Origin: Saccharopolyspora oryzae
Lineage (GTDB): Bacteria; Actinomycetota; Actinomycetes; Mycobacteriales; Pseudonocardiaceae
Length of the DNA: 64,000 nt
Assembly (NCBI RefSeq): GCF_027853915.1
Contig: NZ_JAQGLA010000036.1
Coordinates: 1 to 64,000 of the forward strand
Reading direction: 5' to 3'
Positions 43,747 through 53,169 of this stretch are shown one piece after another; position 1 is the first letter of the stretch, and each line of letters starts with the position of its first letter. The notes beneath the pieces were generated by a model. The model was given only the letters and a program-made list of their open reading frames with translations, made no database searches and had not been told where the DNA came from. Made by a program: the position numbers and the translations under genes.

Positions 43747-45698
43747 TGTCCCGGCGGTTCCGGTACAACGCCTGGCACGGCGGGGCCGATCCCCTGGAAC
43801 CGCCGGTGGACCTGCGCGCCGCGCTGGACCAGATCGGCCGCGACGTCATGGAAGGCGCCTCGCCGCGCTCCGCGCTCGAGGAGCTGCTGCGCACCGGCAC
43901 CCGCGACGCCTCGGGGCTCGACGATCTGACCCGGCGGCTGTGGCAGCGGCGCAGCGAGCTGCAGCGACGCCACCGCCTCGACGGCACGATGTCCGAGGTG
44001 CGGCGGCTGCTGGACCGGGCGCTGGAGCAGGAGCGGCTCGCGCTGGCGGCCGACACCGGCGAGGACGCGCGGTTCCGCGAGCTCCAGCTCGACGCGCTGC
44101 CGCCGGACGTGGCCGGTCAGGTCGCGGAGCTGGCCAACTACGACTGGCGTTCCCAGGACGCGCGCGAGACCTTCGAGGAGATCCAGCAGATGCTGGGCAC
44201 GGAGTTCCTCGAGCAGCGCTTCCAGGGCGTCAAGCAGGCGATGGAGCAGGTCACGCCCGAGGACGTCGAGCGCGTGCGGGAGATGCTCGACGACCTGTCG
44301 TCGCTGCTGGCCGCGCACGCCCGCGGCGATGACGACGTGCCGCAGAAGTTCGACGAGTTCATGGCGCGGCACGGGGAGTTCTTCCCGGAGAACCCGCGCA
44401 ACGTCGACGAGCTGATCGACGCGCTCGCCGCGCGGTCGGCCGCAGCCCAGCGCCTGCTGAACTCGATGAACGCGCAGCAGCGCGACGAGCTGATGGCGTT
44501 GTCCCAGCAGGCCTTCGGCGATCCGCGCATCGCGCAGGCGCTGCAGCGGCTGGACCAGCAGTTGCAGCAGTTGCGGCCGGGTGAGGACTGGAGCGGTCGG
44601 GCGCGGTTCCGCGGCAACCAGCCGATGGGGCTGGCGGAGGCTACGGCGGCGATGGCCGAGCTCGGCGAGATGGACCAGCTGGCCGAGCAGCTGGGGCAGT
44701 CGTACCCGGGCGCGAGCCTCGCCGACATCGACCTGGAAGCGCTGGAACGGCAGCTCGGACCGCAAGCCGTGGTGGACGCCCAGCGGTTGTCGGAGATCGA
44801 ACGGCAGCTGCGCGAACAGGGCCTGCTCCAACGCGCGCCGGACGGAAGCCTGCGCCTGAGCCCGCGCGCGATGCGGCGACTCGGCGAAACCGCGCTGCGC
44901 TCGGTGGTCTCGCAGCTGCGCTCGCGGCGCGGTGAGCGCGACACCGACCGCGCGGGTGCGGCGGGGGAGCTCACCGGCACCACGCGGCAGTGGAGCTACG
45001 GCGACTCCGAGCCGTGGGACGCCTCGCGGACGGTGCGCAACGCGGTGCTGCGCCGCGCGGCCGAAGGGCCGGAGTCGCCGCAGCTGGACATCGCCGACCT
45101 GGAGGTCGCCGAAACCGAGCAGCGCTCGCGGGCGGCCGTGGTGCTGTGCGTGGACACGTCGTGGTCGATGGTGCAGGACGGTCGCTGGGTGCCGATGAAG
45201 CGCACCGCCCTGGCGCTGCACCACCTGGTGTCCACCAGGTACCGCTCCGACGCGCTTCAACTGGTCACCTTCGGCCGCTACGCGTCCACTGTGGACGTCG
45301 CCGGGCTGGCCGCGCTGGAAGGCGTCTGGGAGCAGGGCACGAACCTGCACCACGCGCTCCTGCTCGCCGGTCGCCACCTGCGCCGGAACCCGGACGCCAA
45401 ACCGGTGGTCCTGGTCGTCACCGACGGGGAGCCCACCGCCCACCTGGAACCCGACGGCGAAGCGGTCTTCCAGTACCCGCCGGACCCGCACACCCTCGCG
45501 GTCACCTTGTCCGAAGTGGACTCCCTGGCCCGCTTGGGCACCACGCTGAGCGTGTTCATGCTCGGCGAAGATCCCCGCCTCGCGGCCTTCGTGGACCTGC
45601 TGGCCCGACGTGGCGGCGGCCGGGTCCTGGCGCCCTCCGCCGATGGCTTGGGTGCCGCCGTGGTCGGCGACTACCTCCGCACCAAACGCCGCCGCTGA
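43746..45698 (+). CDS. VWA-domain protein partner of the MoxR ATPase (Rv0959-like)
   Basis: The 650-residue protein has a long helical N-terminal two thirds rich in glutamine and arginine, with several coiled-coil-like stretches, and a C-terminal von Willebrand A domain with a full MIDAS: CVDTSWSMVQDGRW (DxSxS), the threonine region GTNLHHALLLAG, and VTDGEPTAHLEP. ATG 43746 overlaps the last base of the ATPase stop, so the two are made together. The VWA domain would bind a metal-coordinated target that the ATPase remodels. Confidence 0.88.
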   Translation: MSRRFRYNAWHGGADPLEPPVDLRAALDQIGRDVMEGASPRSALEELLRTGTRDASGLDDLTRRLWQRRSELQRRHRLDGTMSEVRRLLDRALEQERLALAADTGEDARFRELQLDALPPDVAGQVAELANYDWRSQDARETFEEIQQMLGTEFLEQRFQGVKQAMEQVTPEDVERVREMLDDLSSLLAAHARGDDDVPQKFDEFMARHGEFFPENPRNVDELIDALAARSAAAQRLLNSMNAQQRDELMALSQQAFGDPRIAQALQRLDQQLQQLRPGEDWSGRARFRGNQPMGLAEATAAMAELGEMDQLAEQLGQSYPGASLADIDLEALERQLGPQAVVDAQRLSEIERQLREQGLLQRAPDGSLRLSPRAMRRLGETALRSVVSQLRSRRGERDTDRAGAAGELTGTTRQWSYGDSEPWDASRTVRNAVLRRAAEGPESPQLDIADLEVAETEQRSRAAVVLCVDTSWSMVQDGRWVPMKRTALALHHLVSTRYRSDALQLVTFGRYASTVDVAGLAALEGVWEQGTNLHHALLLAGRHLRRNPDAKPVVLVVTDGEPTAHLEPDGEAVFQYPPDPHTLAVTLSEVDSLARLGTTLSVFMLGEDPRLAAFVDLLARRGGGRVLAPSADGLGAAVVGDYLRTKRRR

Positions 45699-45743
45699 CC
45701 CGTCGATCCGGTGACCGTCCGACCTGCGCGGACCGGCTTTAGA

Positions 45744-46988
45744 TCACTCGGTCGGGATGGTGGTGGTCGGTTCCGGTTCCGGGGTCGGGGTGCGGCGGGC
45801 TCGTTTGTGGGGGAGGGCCTTGTTGTGGACTCCGGAGAGGAGTTCGTGGAGGCCGTAGTGCTTCGGGTGGCGGTAGAGGGCCACGCAGAACACCACGAAC
45901 AGCACGCCGCTCGCCGCGAGGACCAGGAACGCGATCAGCAGCAGTTGGGAGGCGCCGGCGATCGTCCGCAGCACCTCCACCGGCTCGTCCACCAGGGCGT
46001 GGGCGCCGCCGAGCAGGATCTCGCCCGGGAGGCTGAGCACTGCCAGCACCGCTGCCGTCATCGTCGCCGCGATCGGCAGCATCGGCAGGGCGAGCAGCAG
46101 TGCGCGGACCAGCAGGCGCCACGGTGCGGGGCGTTCGTCCTCGGGGCCGACGAGCTTCAGCAGCAGCAACCTCTTGCCCGGCGTGCCGCCGAGGGCCCAG
46201 GGCAGCAGGACGTAGTACACCACCAGCGTCAGCAGCAGGCCGAGGAACAGGCTCGGGCCTAGGAACAGCGAGGACACCAGGGTGCAGAACAGCATCGCGA
46301 ACGGCAGGATCGACAGGTCGACCAGGAAGGCGGCCAGGCGCCGGCCCAGCGGAACCGGGCGGCGGGCCAGGGCTTCGTCGTCGATGGAGTCCAGGGCGGG
46401 CAGCCAGCGGGTCACCGGACCGGCCATCCACCAGCCGAGCATCGCGCCGCCGGTGTTGGTGATCACGTCGTCGACGTCGGCCAACCGGTACGGGCACGGG
46501 TAGAGGCCCCACACGCCGGTGTACTGGGTGAACTCGAAGAACAGCGATGCCGCCAGGCCGATCGCGGCGGTGGCCGCGAAGCCGCGCTTGAAGTGGTAGC
46601 GCAGGTACATGCCCAGCGGCACCAGCATCACCACGTTCAGCAGCGCCTGCCGCACGCCCGCGTTGTGCAGGACGAGCGCGCTGAAGCTGACCTCGCCGCC
46701 GGCTTCCTTCCAGATGTCGCCGAAGGTGTTGCCGGGTGCCAGCTGCGGCTCCGCCATCTTCCGGTACTTCACGCACACGTCCACCGCCGACGAGGGCAGC
46801 GGGATCAGGGTCATGAAGAACGCGGTGAGCGCGTAGAACAGGAAGCTGTAGAAGGAGAGCGTGCGCCAGCTCGACATGATGCCGTGCCGCCGGTAGGTGA
46901 CCACCGCGGCGGGCAGGAACAGGACGAGCGCGAGCAACGGGAAGATGAGCGCCGCTGTCTTGATGGGCAGCAGGTGAACGCTTGACAC
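45744..46988 (-). CDS. VanZ-like/RDD membrane protein
   Basis: The 414-residue integral membrane protein joins a VanZ-like N-terminal half (VMLVPLGMYLRY, FFEFTQYTGVWGLYPCPYRLADVDDVITNT) and a C-terminal RDD half (PLGRRLAAFLVDLSILP, GGTPGKRLLLLKLVG, YGLHELLSGVHNK). VanZ-like domains occur in low-level teicoplanin resistance and in processing of phosphorylated lipids or sugars; RDD proteins have been linked to ion exchange. The joint function is not known. Start is GTG 46988. The C-terminal tail is rich in Pro, Thr and Glu and cytoplasmic by the positive-inside rule. Confidence 0.85.
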   Translation of the reverse strand: MSSVHLLPIKTAALIFPLLALVLFLPAAVVTYRRHGIMSSWRTLSFYSFLFYALTAFFMTLIPLPSSAVDVCVKYRKMAEPQLAPGNTFGDIWKEAGGEVSFSALVLHNAGVRQALLNVVMLVPLGMYLRYHFKRGFAATAAIGLAASLFFEFTQYTGVWGLYPCPYRLADVDDVITNTGGAMLGWWMAGPVTRWLPALDSIDDEALARRPVPLGRRLAAFLVDLSILPFAMLFCTLVSSLFLGPSLFLGLLLTLVVYYVLLPWALGGTPGKRLLLLKLVGPEDERPAPWRLLVRALLLALPMLPIAATMTAAVLAVLSLPGEILLGGAHALVDEPVEVLRTIAGASQLLLIAFLVLAASGVLFVVFCVALYRHPKHYGLHELLSGVHNKALPHKRARRTPTPEPEPTTTIPTE

Positions 46989-47106
46989 GGAACACGACTA
47001 TACGGTCATCGGTTTCGCCGTCCGCCGACTGTCCTGAGTGAACCTTCCGGTCGTCGCGGGACGTGTGGAGGTGTTGGGAACAACGCGGTTTGGCCCTGCG
47101 GAGGTG

Positions 47107-50100
47107 TCAGGGAGATCGCGGGAGCAGGGTGTCCAGGCTGTCCGGGAACTGGGTCGATCCGTGGTCGAAGGCGGTGTCGAAGTCGTTGGGGGACAACTGC
47201 TTCCGCGCTTCGGCGGTGATCCGGTCGACGTCGCCGCGTTCGGCCGGTGGAAGGGGCGCGCCGACCGAGGCGCGGGCCGCAGCCGCGGCGCCGAGCAGGC
47301 GGGCGGCCTGCTCCGGGGTGGTCGAGGTGCCTGCCAGGCCTTCGAGGGTCAGGGCGATCGCTCGGGGATCGGCGATTCGGCGGGCGATCCGGTGGGCGGC
47401 GAGGTGGTGTTCGCGGGCTTCGTCGAGGTCGCCGCGTTGTTCGGCGAGGAAGCCGAGTTCGGCGAGGATCAGCGTGTTGCCCGGCTCGAACTCCACCTGG
47501 CGGTGCCATTCGAGCACGCGGCGCAGGTGCTCCTCGACTTCGGCGAAGCGCCCTTCGCGGCGCGCCCCCAGCGCCAGGCCGGTTTCGGCGTACATCTCGG
47601 CAGGCGTGAAACCGCGCTCGGCCGCCAAGCGCATCGACCGCGCGTGCAGCTCGCGCGCTCGCGGGTAGTCGTGCTTGAGCAGTGCGACCCGGCCGAGCCA
47701 GGACGTTTGGTAGGCCACCTCCGCCCACAAGCCGATGCTCTCCGCGCCCCGCAGGGCTTCGGTGTGGTGACGCTCGGCGCTGGCGTAGTCGCCGGTGATC
47801 CCGGCGATCGTGCCCAGCGCGTACGACGCCTGCGCCAAGCCCCAGCGATCACCGGTGGCGCGGAACAGCTCGGCGCTGCGCTCGGCATCGCGGGAGGCCG
47901 CGTCGAGGTCACCGCGGGCCATCAGGTGCGATGAGCGGTCGCTCAGCGCCGCCGCCAGCCCCCAGCGGTCCTCCAGCGCGGTGAACTCCTCGACCAGTTC
48001 GCCGATCGCCGCCTCGGACGCCGCCAGGTCCGCGATCGTGTACTGCGCGTGCGCGAGGAACCAGCGGGCCCGGGCGCGCTGGGCGCGATCGTCGATGTCC
48101 CGCCACGCCTCGACGTGGTCCACCGGCTCGCCGGTCAGCAACGCGATCCCCGCGTACCACGCGGCGGCGTCGGTCCGGGCCGAGCCCGAGCCGGCCAGCG
48201 CCGCCGCGAGCGACTGCCGGGCCTCGCTGAGCCTGCCGCGCAGGAACCAGTACCAGGCCAGCGAGGTGACCAGCCGCAACGCCAGCTCCGGCGAGGCGTC
48301 GTCGAGCGCAGCGCGCAGATTGGTCGCCTCGGCGTCCAGCAGTTCGAGCCATCGTCGCTGGTCAGGGCCGCGCAGCTGGGCTTCGGCCTGCTCGGCGAGG
48401 GCTGCGTAGTGCTCGTTGCGCCGCTGCCGCACGATGTCGTGCTCCTCGGCTTCGCGCAGCCGCTGCGAGCAGTAGGCGGCGACGCTGTCCAGCAGCCGGT
48501 AGCGGAGCTCGCCGGTAGCGGACTCCGCCGCGACCACCAGCGAGCGGTCCACCAGCCGGGCCAGCAGGTCCAGCACCTCGGCCGGGCGGACACCGTCGCC
48601 GGAGCACACCGCTTCGGCGGTGGACAGCGTGCAGCCGTCGCGGTGGACGGCCAAGCGGCGCAACACGATTCGCTCCGCTGTGGGCAGCAGCTGCCAGCTC
48701 CAGTCGATCATCGCGTGCAGGGTCCGCTGGCGCTCCGGCGCATCGCGGTGGCCGGAGTTCAGCAGCGCGAACCGATCGTCCAACCTGGACTCGAGAGCTT
48801 TCGCCCCGAGGACGCGGATCCGGGTGGCTGCCAGCTCCAGCGCCAGCGGAATGCCGTCGAGGCGGCGGCAGATCGCCGCCACCGAAGCGGAGTTGGAGGT
48901 GTCGACGTCGAAACCGGGTGACGTGGCGGCGGCTCGCGCGGTGAACAGCTGGACGGCGGCCGAGGTGCGGACGGCGTCGACGTCGGCGCCCGCATCGGGC
49001 ACGGCCAGCGGAGGTACCGGCAGCAGGGTCTCGCCCGCGATGCCCAGCGCTTCCCGGCTGGTGGCGAGGATCCGCAGCCCCGGCACCTTCCGCAGCAGCC
49101 GCGCGGCCATCGTCGCCGCGGAGGTGATCACGTGCTCGCAGTTGTCCAGCACCAGCAGGACTTCCTTCGCGCGCAACGCGTCCACCAGCGGATCCGCCGT
49201 CGACAGCGCGGCCTCCTGCACGTCCAGCGCGGCGAGCACGGCGTGCTCCAGCGGGCAGGCGCCCGCCTCGGGCTGGATCCCGGCCAGCTCGACCAGCCAC
49301 ACGCCGTCCCGGAACGCCGCGCTGCGGGCCGATTCGATCGCCAGCCGAGTCTTGCCCACACCGCCCGGCCCGGTCAGCGTGACCAGCCGGGACGACGCGA
49401 GCAGCGCCAGCACCCGGGCGCTCTCGCCGTCCCGCCCGACCAGATCGGTCAGCGGGGTCGGCAAGTTGTGCGCGGCGGCGGGCGGGGGAGCGAGCGAGGT
49501 GTCCTGGGACAGCACGGCCTGCTGGAGTTCGACCAGCTCCGGGCTCGGGTCGATGCCCAGCTCATCGGCCAGCCGTTCCCGCAGGTCCGCGAGGCTGGCC
49601 AGCGCCTCGTTCTGCCGCCCGGCGCGGTAGAGCGCCCGGACTTGCAGCGCGCGCAGTCGTTCCCGCAGCGGGTTCGCGGCCACCAGCTCGCCGAGCTCAC
49701 CGATGAGCGCGGCGTGCTCGCCCAGCTCCAATCGGGTTTCGGCGAACTCCTCCAGCGCGTCGAGGTGCTCCTCGGCCAGGCGGTGGCGGGCGGCCTGCAC
49801 GAACGGCTCGTCGGCGAAGTCGGCGAACGCCGAGCCCCGCCACAGCCCCAACGCATCGGCGAGCAGTGCCCGTCGTGCATCGGGCGAGGCCGTGGTGCGG
49901 GCCTGCGCAAGGAGACTGCGGAAGCGGTGCGCGTCGACGGCGTCCTGGTCGACGGCCAGCGCGTAACCGGCGGGGCGGTACGTCACGAGCTCGCGGCCGA
50001 TGGCCTTGCGCAGCTGGGAGACCTTCGTCTGCAGCGTGTTCGTCGGCTTGCCGGGAGGCTCGGCGCCCCACAGGGCGTCGACCAGGCGATCCGCCGACAC

Positions 50101-50217
50101 CGGCCCGTCGTGCGCGAGCAGCGCGGCGAGCAGGACGCGGACCTTGGCCTCGGGAACGACGACCGGTTCACCCCCGGCGGTCCACACCTCCAACGGCCCG
50201 AGCACTCCGAAACGCAC
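47107..50217 (-). CDS. AfsR/SARP family transcriptional regulator
   Basis: The 1036-residue protein has an N-terminal winged-helix DNA-binding domain (residues ~1-92), a bacterial transcription activator domain (~95-240), an NB-ARC-type ATPase with P-loop GPGGVGKTRLA (from 283) and Walker B EVLLVLDNCEHV, and a long TPR C-terminal part (~600-1000). This is the AfsR plan: large SARPs activate secondary-metabolite or morphological genes in response to nucleotide and partner proteins. GTG 50217 starts it. Neighbouring genes are a CMD-cupin pair and an IRED group; whether it controls them is not evident. It transcribes away from them. Confidence 0.9.
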   Translation of the reverse strand: MRFGVLGPLEVWTAGGEPVVVPEAKVRVLLAALLAHDGPVSADRLVDALWGAEPPGKPTNTLQTKVSQLRKAIGRELVTYRPAGYALAVDQDAVDAHRFRSLLAQARTTASPDARRALLADALGLWRGSAFADFADEPFVQAARHRLAEEHLDALEEFAETRLELGEHAALIGELGELVAANPLRERLRALQVRALYRAGRQNEALASLADLRERLADELGIDPSPELVELQQAVLSQDTSLAPPPAAAHNLPTPLTDLVGRDGESARVLALLASSRLVTLTGPGGVGKTRLAIESARSAAFRDGVWLVELAGIQPEAGACPLEHAVLAALDVQEAALSTADPLVDALRAKEVLLVLDNCEHVITSAATMAARLLRKVPGLRILATSREALGIAGETLLPVPPLAVPDAGADVDAVRTSAAVQLFTARAAATSPGFDVDTSNSASVAAICRRLDGIPLALELAATRIRVLGAKALESRLDDRFALLNSGHRDAPERQRTLHAMIDWSWQLLPTAERIVLRRLAVHRDGCTLSTAEAVCSGDGVRPAEVLDLLARLVDRSLVVAAESATGELRYRLLDSVAAYCSQRLREAEEHDIVRQRRNEHYAALAEQAEAQLRGPDQRRWLELLDAEATNLRAALDDASPELALRLVTSLAWYWFLRGRLSEARQSLAAALAGSGSARTDAAAWYAGIALLTGEPVDHVEAWRDIDDRAQRARARWFLAHAQYTIADLAASEAAIGELVEEFTALEDRWGLAAALSDRSSHLMARGDLDAASRDAERSAELFRATGDRWGLAQASYALGTIAGITGDYASAERHHTEALRGAESIGLWAEVAYQTSWLGRVALLKHDYPRARELHARSMRLAAERGFTPAEMYAETGLALGARREGRFAEVEEHLRRVLEWHRQVEFEPGNTLILAELGFLAEQRGDLDEAREHHLAAHRIARRIADPRAIALTLEGLAGTSTTPEQAARLLGAAAAARASVGAPLPPAERGDVDRITAEARKQLSPNDFDTAFDHGSTQFPDSLDTLLPRSP

Positions 50218-50288
50218 GACCTCACCTTAGCCAGCACCCCCGACCGACCGCCCTCGAAGCGGCGGGCGGGGGCCTACCGCCCGCGGTT

Positions 50289-50696
50289 TCAGCTGTGCTG
50301 GTGGGCGGCGGCGTATTCCTCGTCGGTGACCGGTTCGAGCCAGGTGGTGCCGTCGCTATCTTCGGTGCCTTCGAGCATGGCGATGTGGCTCATGCAGGTG
50401 GTGCTGGTGCCGCCGTGCCAGTGCTCCTCGCCGGGCGGGGTCCACACGGTGTCGCCGGCGCGCATGCGGATCACCTGGCCGTCGCGGTTGACGACGTAGC
50501 CGACGCCTTCGGTGACGTGCAGGGCCTGGCCGTTGGCGTGGGAGTGCCAGTTGGTGCGGGCACCCGGGGTGAACCGGACCAGGGCTGCGATCAGCCGCGA
50601 CGGCGGCTGCGCCTTCTGGATCGGGGTGACGTGCACATCACCGGTGAATGCGGTGGACGGGGCCTTGGCGGTGTCGTTGACCTGGGTGTGTTCCAC
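50289..50696 (-). CDS. Cupin-domain protein
   Basis: This 135-residue single-domain cupin has metal ligands in TNWHSHANGQALHVTEGVG and TVWTPPGEEHWHGG. It is of the type often found beside carboxymuconolactone-decarboxylase-like proteins, and it follows one here by 42 bases on the same strand. GGAG precedes GTG 50696. The pair may act on a small hydroperoxide, quinone or lactone; the substrate is unknown. Confidence 0.88.
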   Translation of the reverse strand: MEHTQVNDTAKAPSTAFTGDVHVTPIQKAQPPSRLIAALVRFTPGARTNWHSHANGQALHVTEGVGYVVNRDGQVIRMRAGDTVWTPPGEEHWHGGTSTTCMSHIAMLEGTEDSDGTTWLEPVTDEEYAAAHQHS

Positions 50697-50738
50697 GATG
50701 TTCTCCTTGGTCGGGTGGGTTGGTCCGATGTGGACTCG

Positions 50739-51071
50739 TCACCGGTCGAAGACCTGCTTGGCGACTGCCATCGCGGCCATCGCCCGGGGCCAGCCCGCGT
50801 AGAAGGCCAGGTGGGTGATCGCTTCGACCAGCTCGGCCTCGGTGTTGTCGTTCTCCTTGGCCAGGCCGAGGTGGTAGACCAGCTGCTCGGTGTTGCCGTT
50901 GGTGGTCAGGGCGGCGACGGTGACCAGGCTGCGCTCCTTCGGGGTCAGTTCGGTGCGCTTCCACACCTCGCCGAAGAGCACGTCGTCGGTGAAGTGCACC
51001 AGCCCCGGTGCGAAGTCGCCGAACATCTTCTCCGCTCCGGAGGGTGCCCGGTCGGTGTTCTCATCGGTCAC
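50739..51071 (-). CDS. Carboxymuconolactone decarboxylase family protein
   Basis: The 110-residue protein carries the CMD fold: VLFGEVWKRTELTPKERSLV, TVAALTTNGNTEQLVYHLG, and EAITHLAFYAGWPRAMAAM. The AhpD-type CxxC redox pair is absent, which favours a decarboxylase- or binding-type member over a peroxidase. GTG 51071 is preferred because AGAGGAC lies upstream; an in-frame ATG at 51191 lies in the divergent promoter region. It forms an operon with the cupin gene and is divergent from an MmyB-type regulator. Confidence 0.88.
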   Translation of the reverse strand: MTDENTDRAPSGAEKMFGDFAPGLVHFTDDVLFGEVWKRTELTPKERSLVTVAALTTNGNTEQLVYHLGLAKENDNTEAELVEAITHLAFYAGWPRAMAAMAVAKQVFDR

Positions 51072-51240
51072 GACGTCGTCCTCTCTGGACTGTCCTCTGT
51101 GGATCACTTGTTCTGGCGGGGTTGCCGGCCGACGGCTGCCGGGCTCGGCGCTGACCAGCGGCCGGGGGCCTGCGGTGCTCGATGTCGTCACGCCTCGAGG
51201 GAACGCCCACCTGCGCGAACGCGGGAGGTCGCATCGTTCC

Positions 51241-51257
51241 GGGTTCTGGCAGAACCC
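51241..51257. promoter_or_regulatory. Operator-like dyad before the MmyB-type regulator
   Basis: GGGTTCTGGCAGAACCC is a perfect seven-base dyad around GGC, about 36 bases before ATG 51293 and in the divergent promoter region with the CMD-cupin operon. Autoregulation by the downstream regulator is the simplest reading. Confidence 0.55.
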
Positions 51258-51292
51258 CCCTCGCCCCGGGGTTCGGTCGTACCGTTCATGGC

Positions 51293-52195
51293 ATGAGCGC
51301 CAAGAGCAGCGAGGTCCGCGACTTCCTGGTCACCCGCCGGGCCAAGATCACCCCGGAGCAGGCCGGCCTGACCGTCTACGGCGGCAACCGCCGGGTCCCC
51401 GGCCTGCGCCGCGAAGAGGTCGCGATGCTCGCGGGCGTGTCCGCCGACTACTACACCCGGCTGGAGAAGGGGAACCTCGCCGGAGCCTCCGACAGCGTCC
51501 TCGACGCCATCGCCGCCGCGCTCCAGCTCGACGAAGCCGAACGCGTCTACCTGTTCGACCTCGCCCGCGCCGCGAACGCCGCAGGCCGCCCCCAGGCCAG
51601 GTCGGGGCAGCGCCGGCGGGCCCCGCAGCGGGTCAGCCCGATCGTGCAGCAGATCATCGACTCGATGACCACCACGGTCGCGTTCGTCCGCAACGGCCGC
51701 CTGGACATCCTCGCCACCAACCCGCTCGCCCGAGCGCTGTACTCACCCGTCTTCGACAGCCCCACGCGCACCAGCGAGCACACGCCACCCAACCTCGCCC
51801 GGTTCGGCTTCCTCGACCCCGCCGCGCACGACTACTTCCCCGACTACGACGCCTCCTGCCGCACCTCGGTCGCGATCCTGCGCACCGAAGCCGGCCGCGA
51901 CCCCCACGACAAGGGCCTGTCCGACCTCATCGGCGAGCTGTGCACCCGCAGCGAGGACTTCCGCACCCGGTGGGCCGCCCACGACGTCCGCCTGCACCGC
52001 ACCGGCGTCAAGGGATTCCGCCACCCCGCCGTCGGCGAGCTCACCCTCAACTTCGAGGCCATGCAGCTCACCACCGACACCAGCCTCACCCTCACCGCCT
52101 ACACCGCCGACCCCGGCTCGCCCTCCGCCGAGTCGCTCCAACTCCTCGCCAGCTGGGCCGCGACCGAGCTCAGCGCCGCGCCGGGCGGTCAGTGA
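51293..52195 (+). CDS. XRE family regulator with MmyB-like ligand-binding domain
   Basis: The 300-residue protein has an N-terminal Cro/C1-type helix-turn-helix (GLRREEVAMLAGVSADYYTR, LEKGNLAGASDSVLDAIAAAL) and a C-terminal MmyB-like PAS domain that in relatives binds fatty acids (MTTTVAFVRNGRLDILATNP, ARALYSPVF, VGELTLNFEAMQL). ATG 51293 is chosen, since upstream sequence carries the operator-like dyad. It is divergent from the CMD-cupin pair and 89 bases upstream of the first IRED gene, and probably regulates one or both. Confidence 0.9.
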   Translation: MSAKSSEVRDFLVTRRAKITPEQAGLTVYGGNRRVPGLRREEVAMLAGVSADYYTRLEKGNLAGASDSVLDAIAAALQLDEAERVYLFDLARAANAAGRPQARSGQRRRAPQRVSPIVQQIIDSMTTTVAFVRNGRLDILATNPLARALYSPVFDSPTRTSEHTPPNLARFGFLDPAAHDYFPDYDASCRTSVAILRTEAGRDPHDKGLSDLIGELCTRSEDFRTRWAAHDVRLHRTGVKGFRHPAVGELTLNFEAMQLTTDTSLTLTAYTADPGSPSAESLQLLASWAATELSAAPGGQ

Positions 52196-52284
52196 CCGGC
52201 ACTCCTTCCACCGCGACCCTCAGCCGATCGTGCGCGGACCGTGAGCGGGCCCGAGCAGGGTGGACGTCGACGGAAGGAGTTGCG

Positions 52285-53151
52285 ATGAACCAGAAGACGG
52301 TGTCCGTGCTCGGGCTCGGAGACATGGGATCGGCGCTGGCGAGCGCGCTGCTCGCGGCGGGTCACCAGGTCGCGGTCTGGAACCGCACGGCGGCCAAGGC
52401 CGAACCGCTGGTGGCCAAGGGTGCGACCAGCGCGGGCACAGCCGCCGAGGCGATCCTGGCCTCCCGCCTCGTGGTGGTCTGCCTGCTCGACTACGACTCG
52501 GTGAGCCAGACCTTGGCCCCGCACACCGACGTGCTCGCCGGGCGCACCCTGGTGAACCTGACCAACGGCACGCCCGGCCAGGCCCGCGAGATGGCCGCTT
52601 GGGCGGCCGACCACGGCGCCGACTACCTCGACGGCGGCATCATGGCGGTCCCGCCGATGATCGCCACCCCGGAGGCGTTCGTGCTCTACAGCGGCCCGAG
52701 CGGGGCTTTCGAAGCCTGGCGGCCGGTGCTTAACGTCTTCGGCGAGAGCAAGTACGTCGGTGACGACCCGGGTTCCGCGGCGCTGCAGGACCTCGCGCTG
52801 CTCTCCGGCATGTACGGGACGATCGCGGGAACCCTGCACGCCTTCGCCCTGATCCGCTCGGCGGGCGGCTCGACGCGGGAGTTCGCCCCGCTGCTGAACC
52901 GCTGGTTGCAGGGCATGAACGGCTGGCCGGTGGCGGCGGCGGAGCAGATCGACACCGGCGACTACGGCAAGGACGTGGTCTCCAACCTCGGCATGCAGGA
53001 AGCCGGGTACGTCAACCACTTCATCGCGGCGGAGGAGCAGGGCATCAGCGCCGAACTGCTCACGCCCCTGCACGCGCTGATGAAGCGCCGGGTCGCCGAC
53101 GGCCACGCCGACGAAGACCTCACCGGCGTCATCGAACTCCTCAAGCGCTGA
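52285..53151 (+). CDS. Imine-reductase-like NAD(P)-dependent oxidoreductase 1
   Basis: The 288-residue protein is of the beta-hydroxyacid dehydrogenase/imine reductase superfamily: VLGLGDMGSALASALLAAGH, VAVWNRTAAKAEPLVAKGA and YLDGGIMAVPPMIATPEAF with YSGPSG, the IRED hallmarks. The segment LQDLALLSGMYG has an aspartate where IREDs carry the Asp or Tyr that protonates the imine. It should reduce cyclic imines or related C=N or C=O groups with NADPH. GGAAGGAG precedes ATG 52285. It heads a row of three related genes, 18 bases before the second. Confidence 0.88.
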   Translation: MNQKTVSVLGLGDMGSALASALLAAGHQVAVWNRTAAKAEPLVAKGATSAGTAAEAILASRLVVVCLLDYDSVSQTLAPHTDVLAGRTLVNLTNGTPGQAREMAAWAADHGADYLDGGIMAVPPMIATPEAFVLYSGPSGAFEAWRPVLNVFGESKYVGDDPGSAALQDLALLSGMYGTIAGTLHAFALIRSAGGSTREFAPLLNRWLQGMNGWPVAAAEQIDTGDYGKDVVSNLGMQEAGYVNHFIAAEEQGISAELLTPLHALMKRRVADGHADEDLTGVIELLKR

Positions 53152-53169
53152 AACCCCTTGGAGAACAAC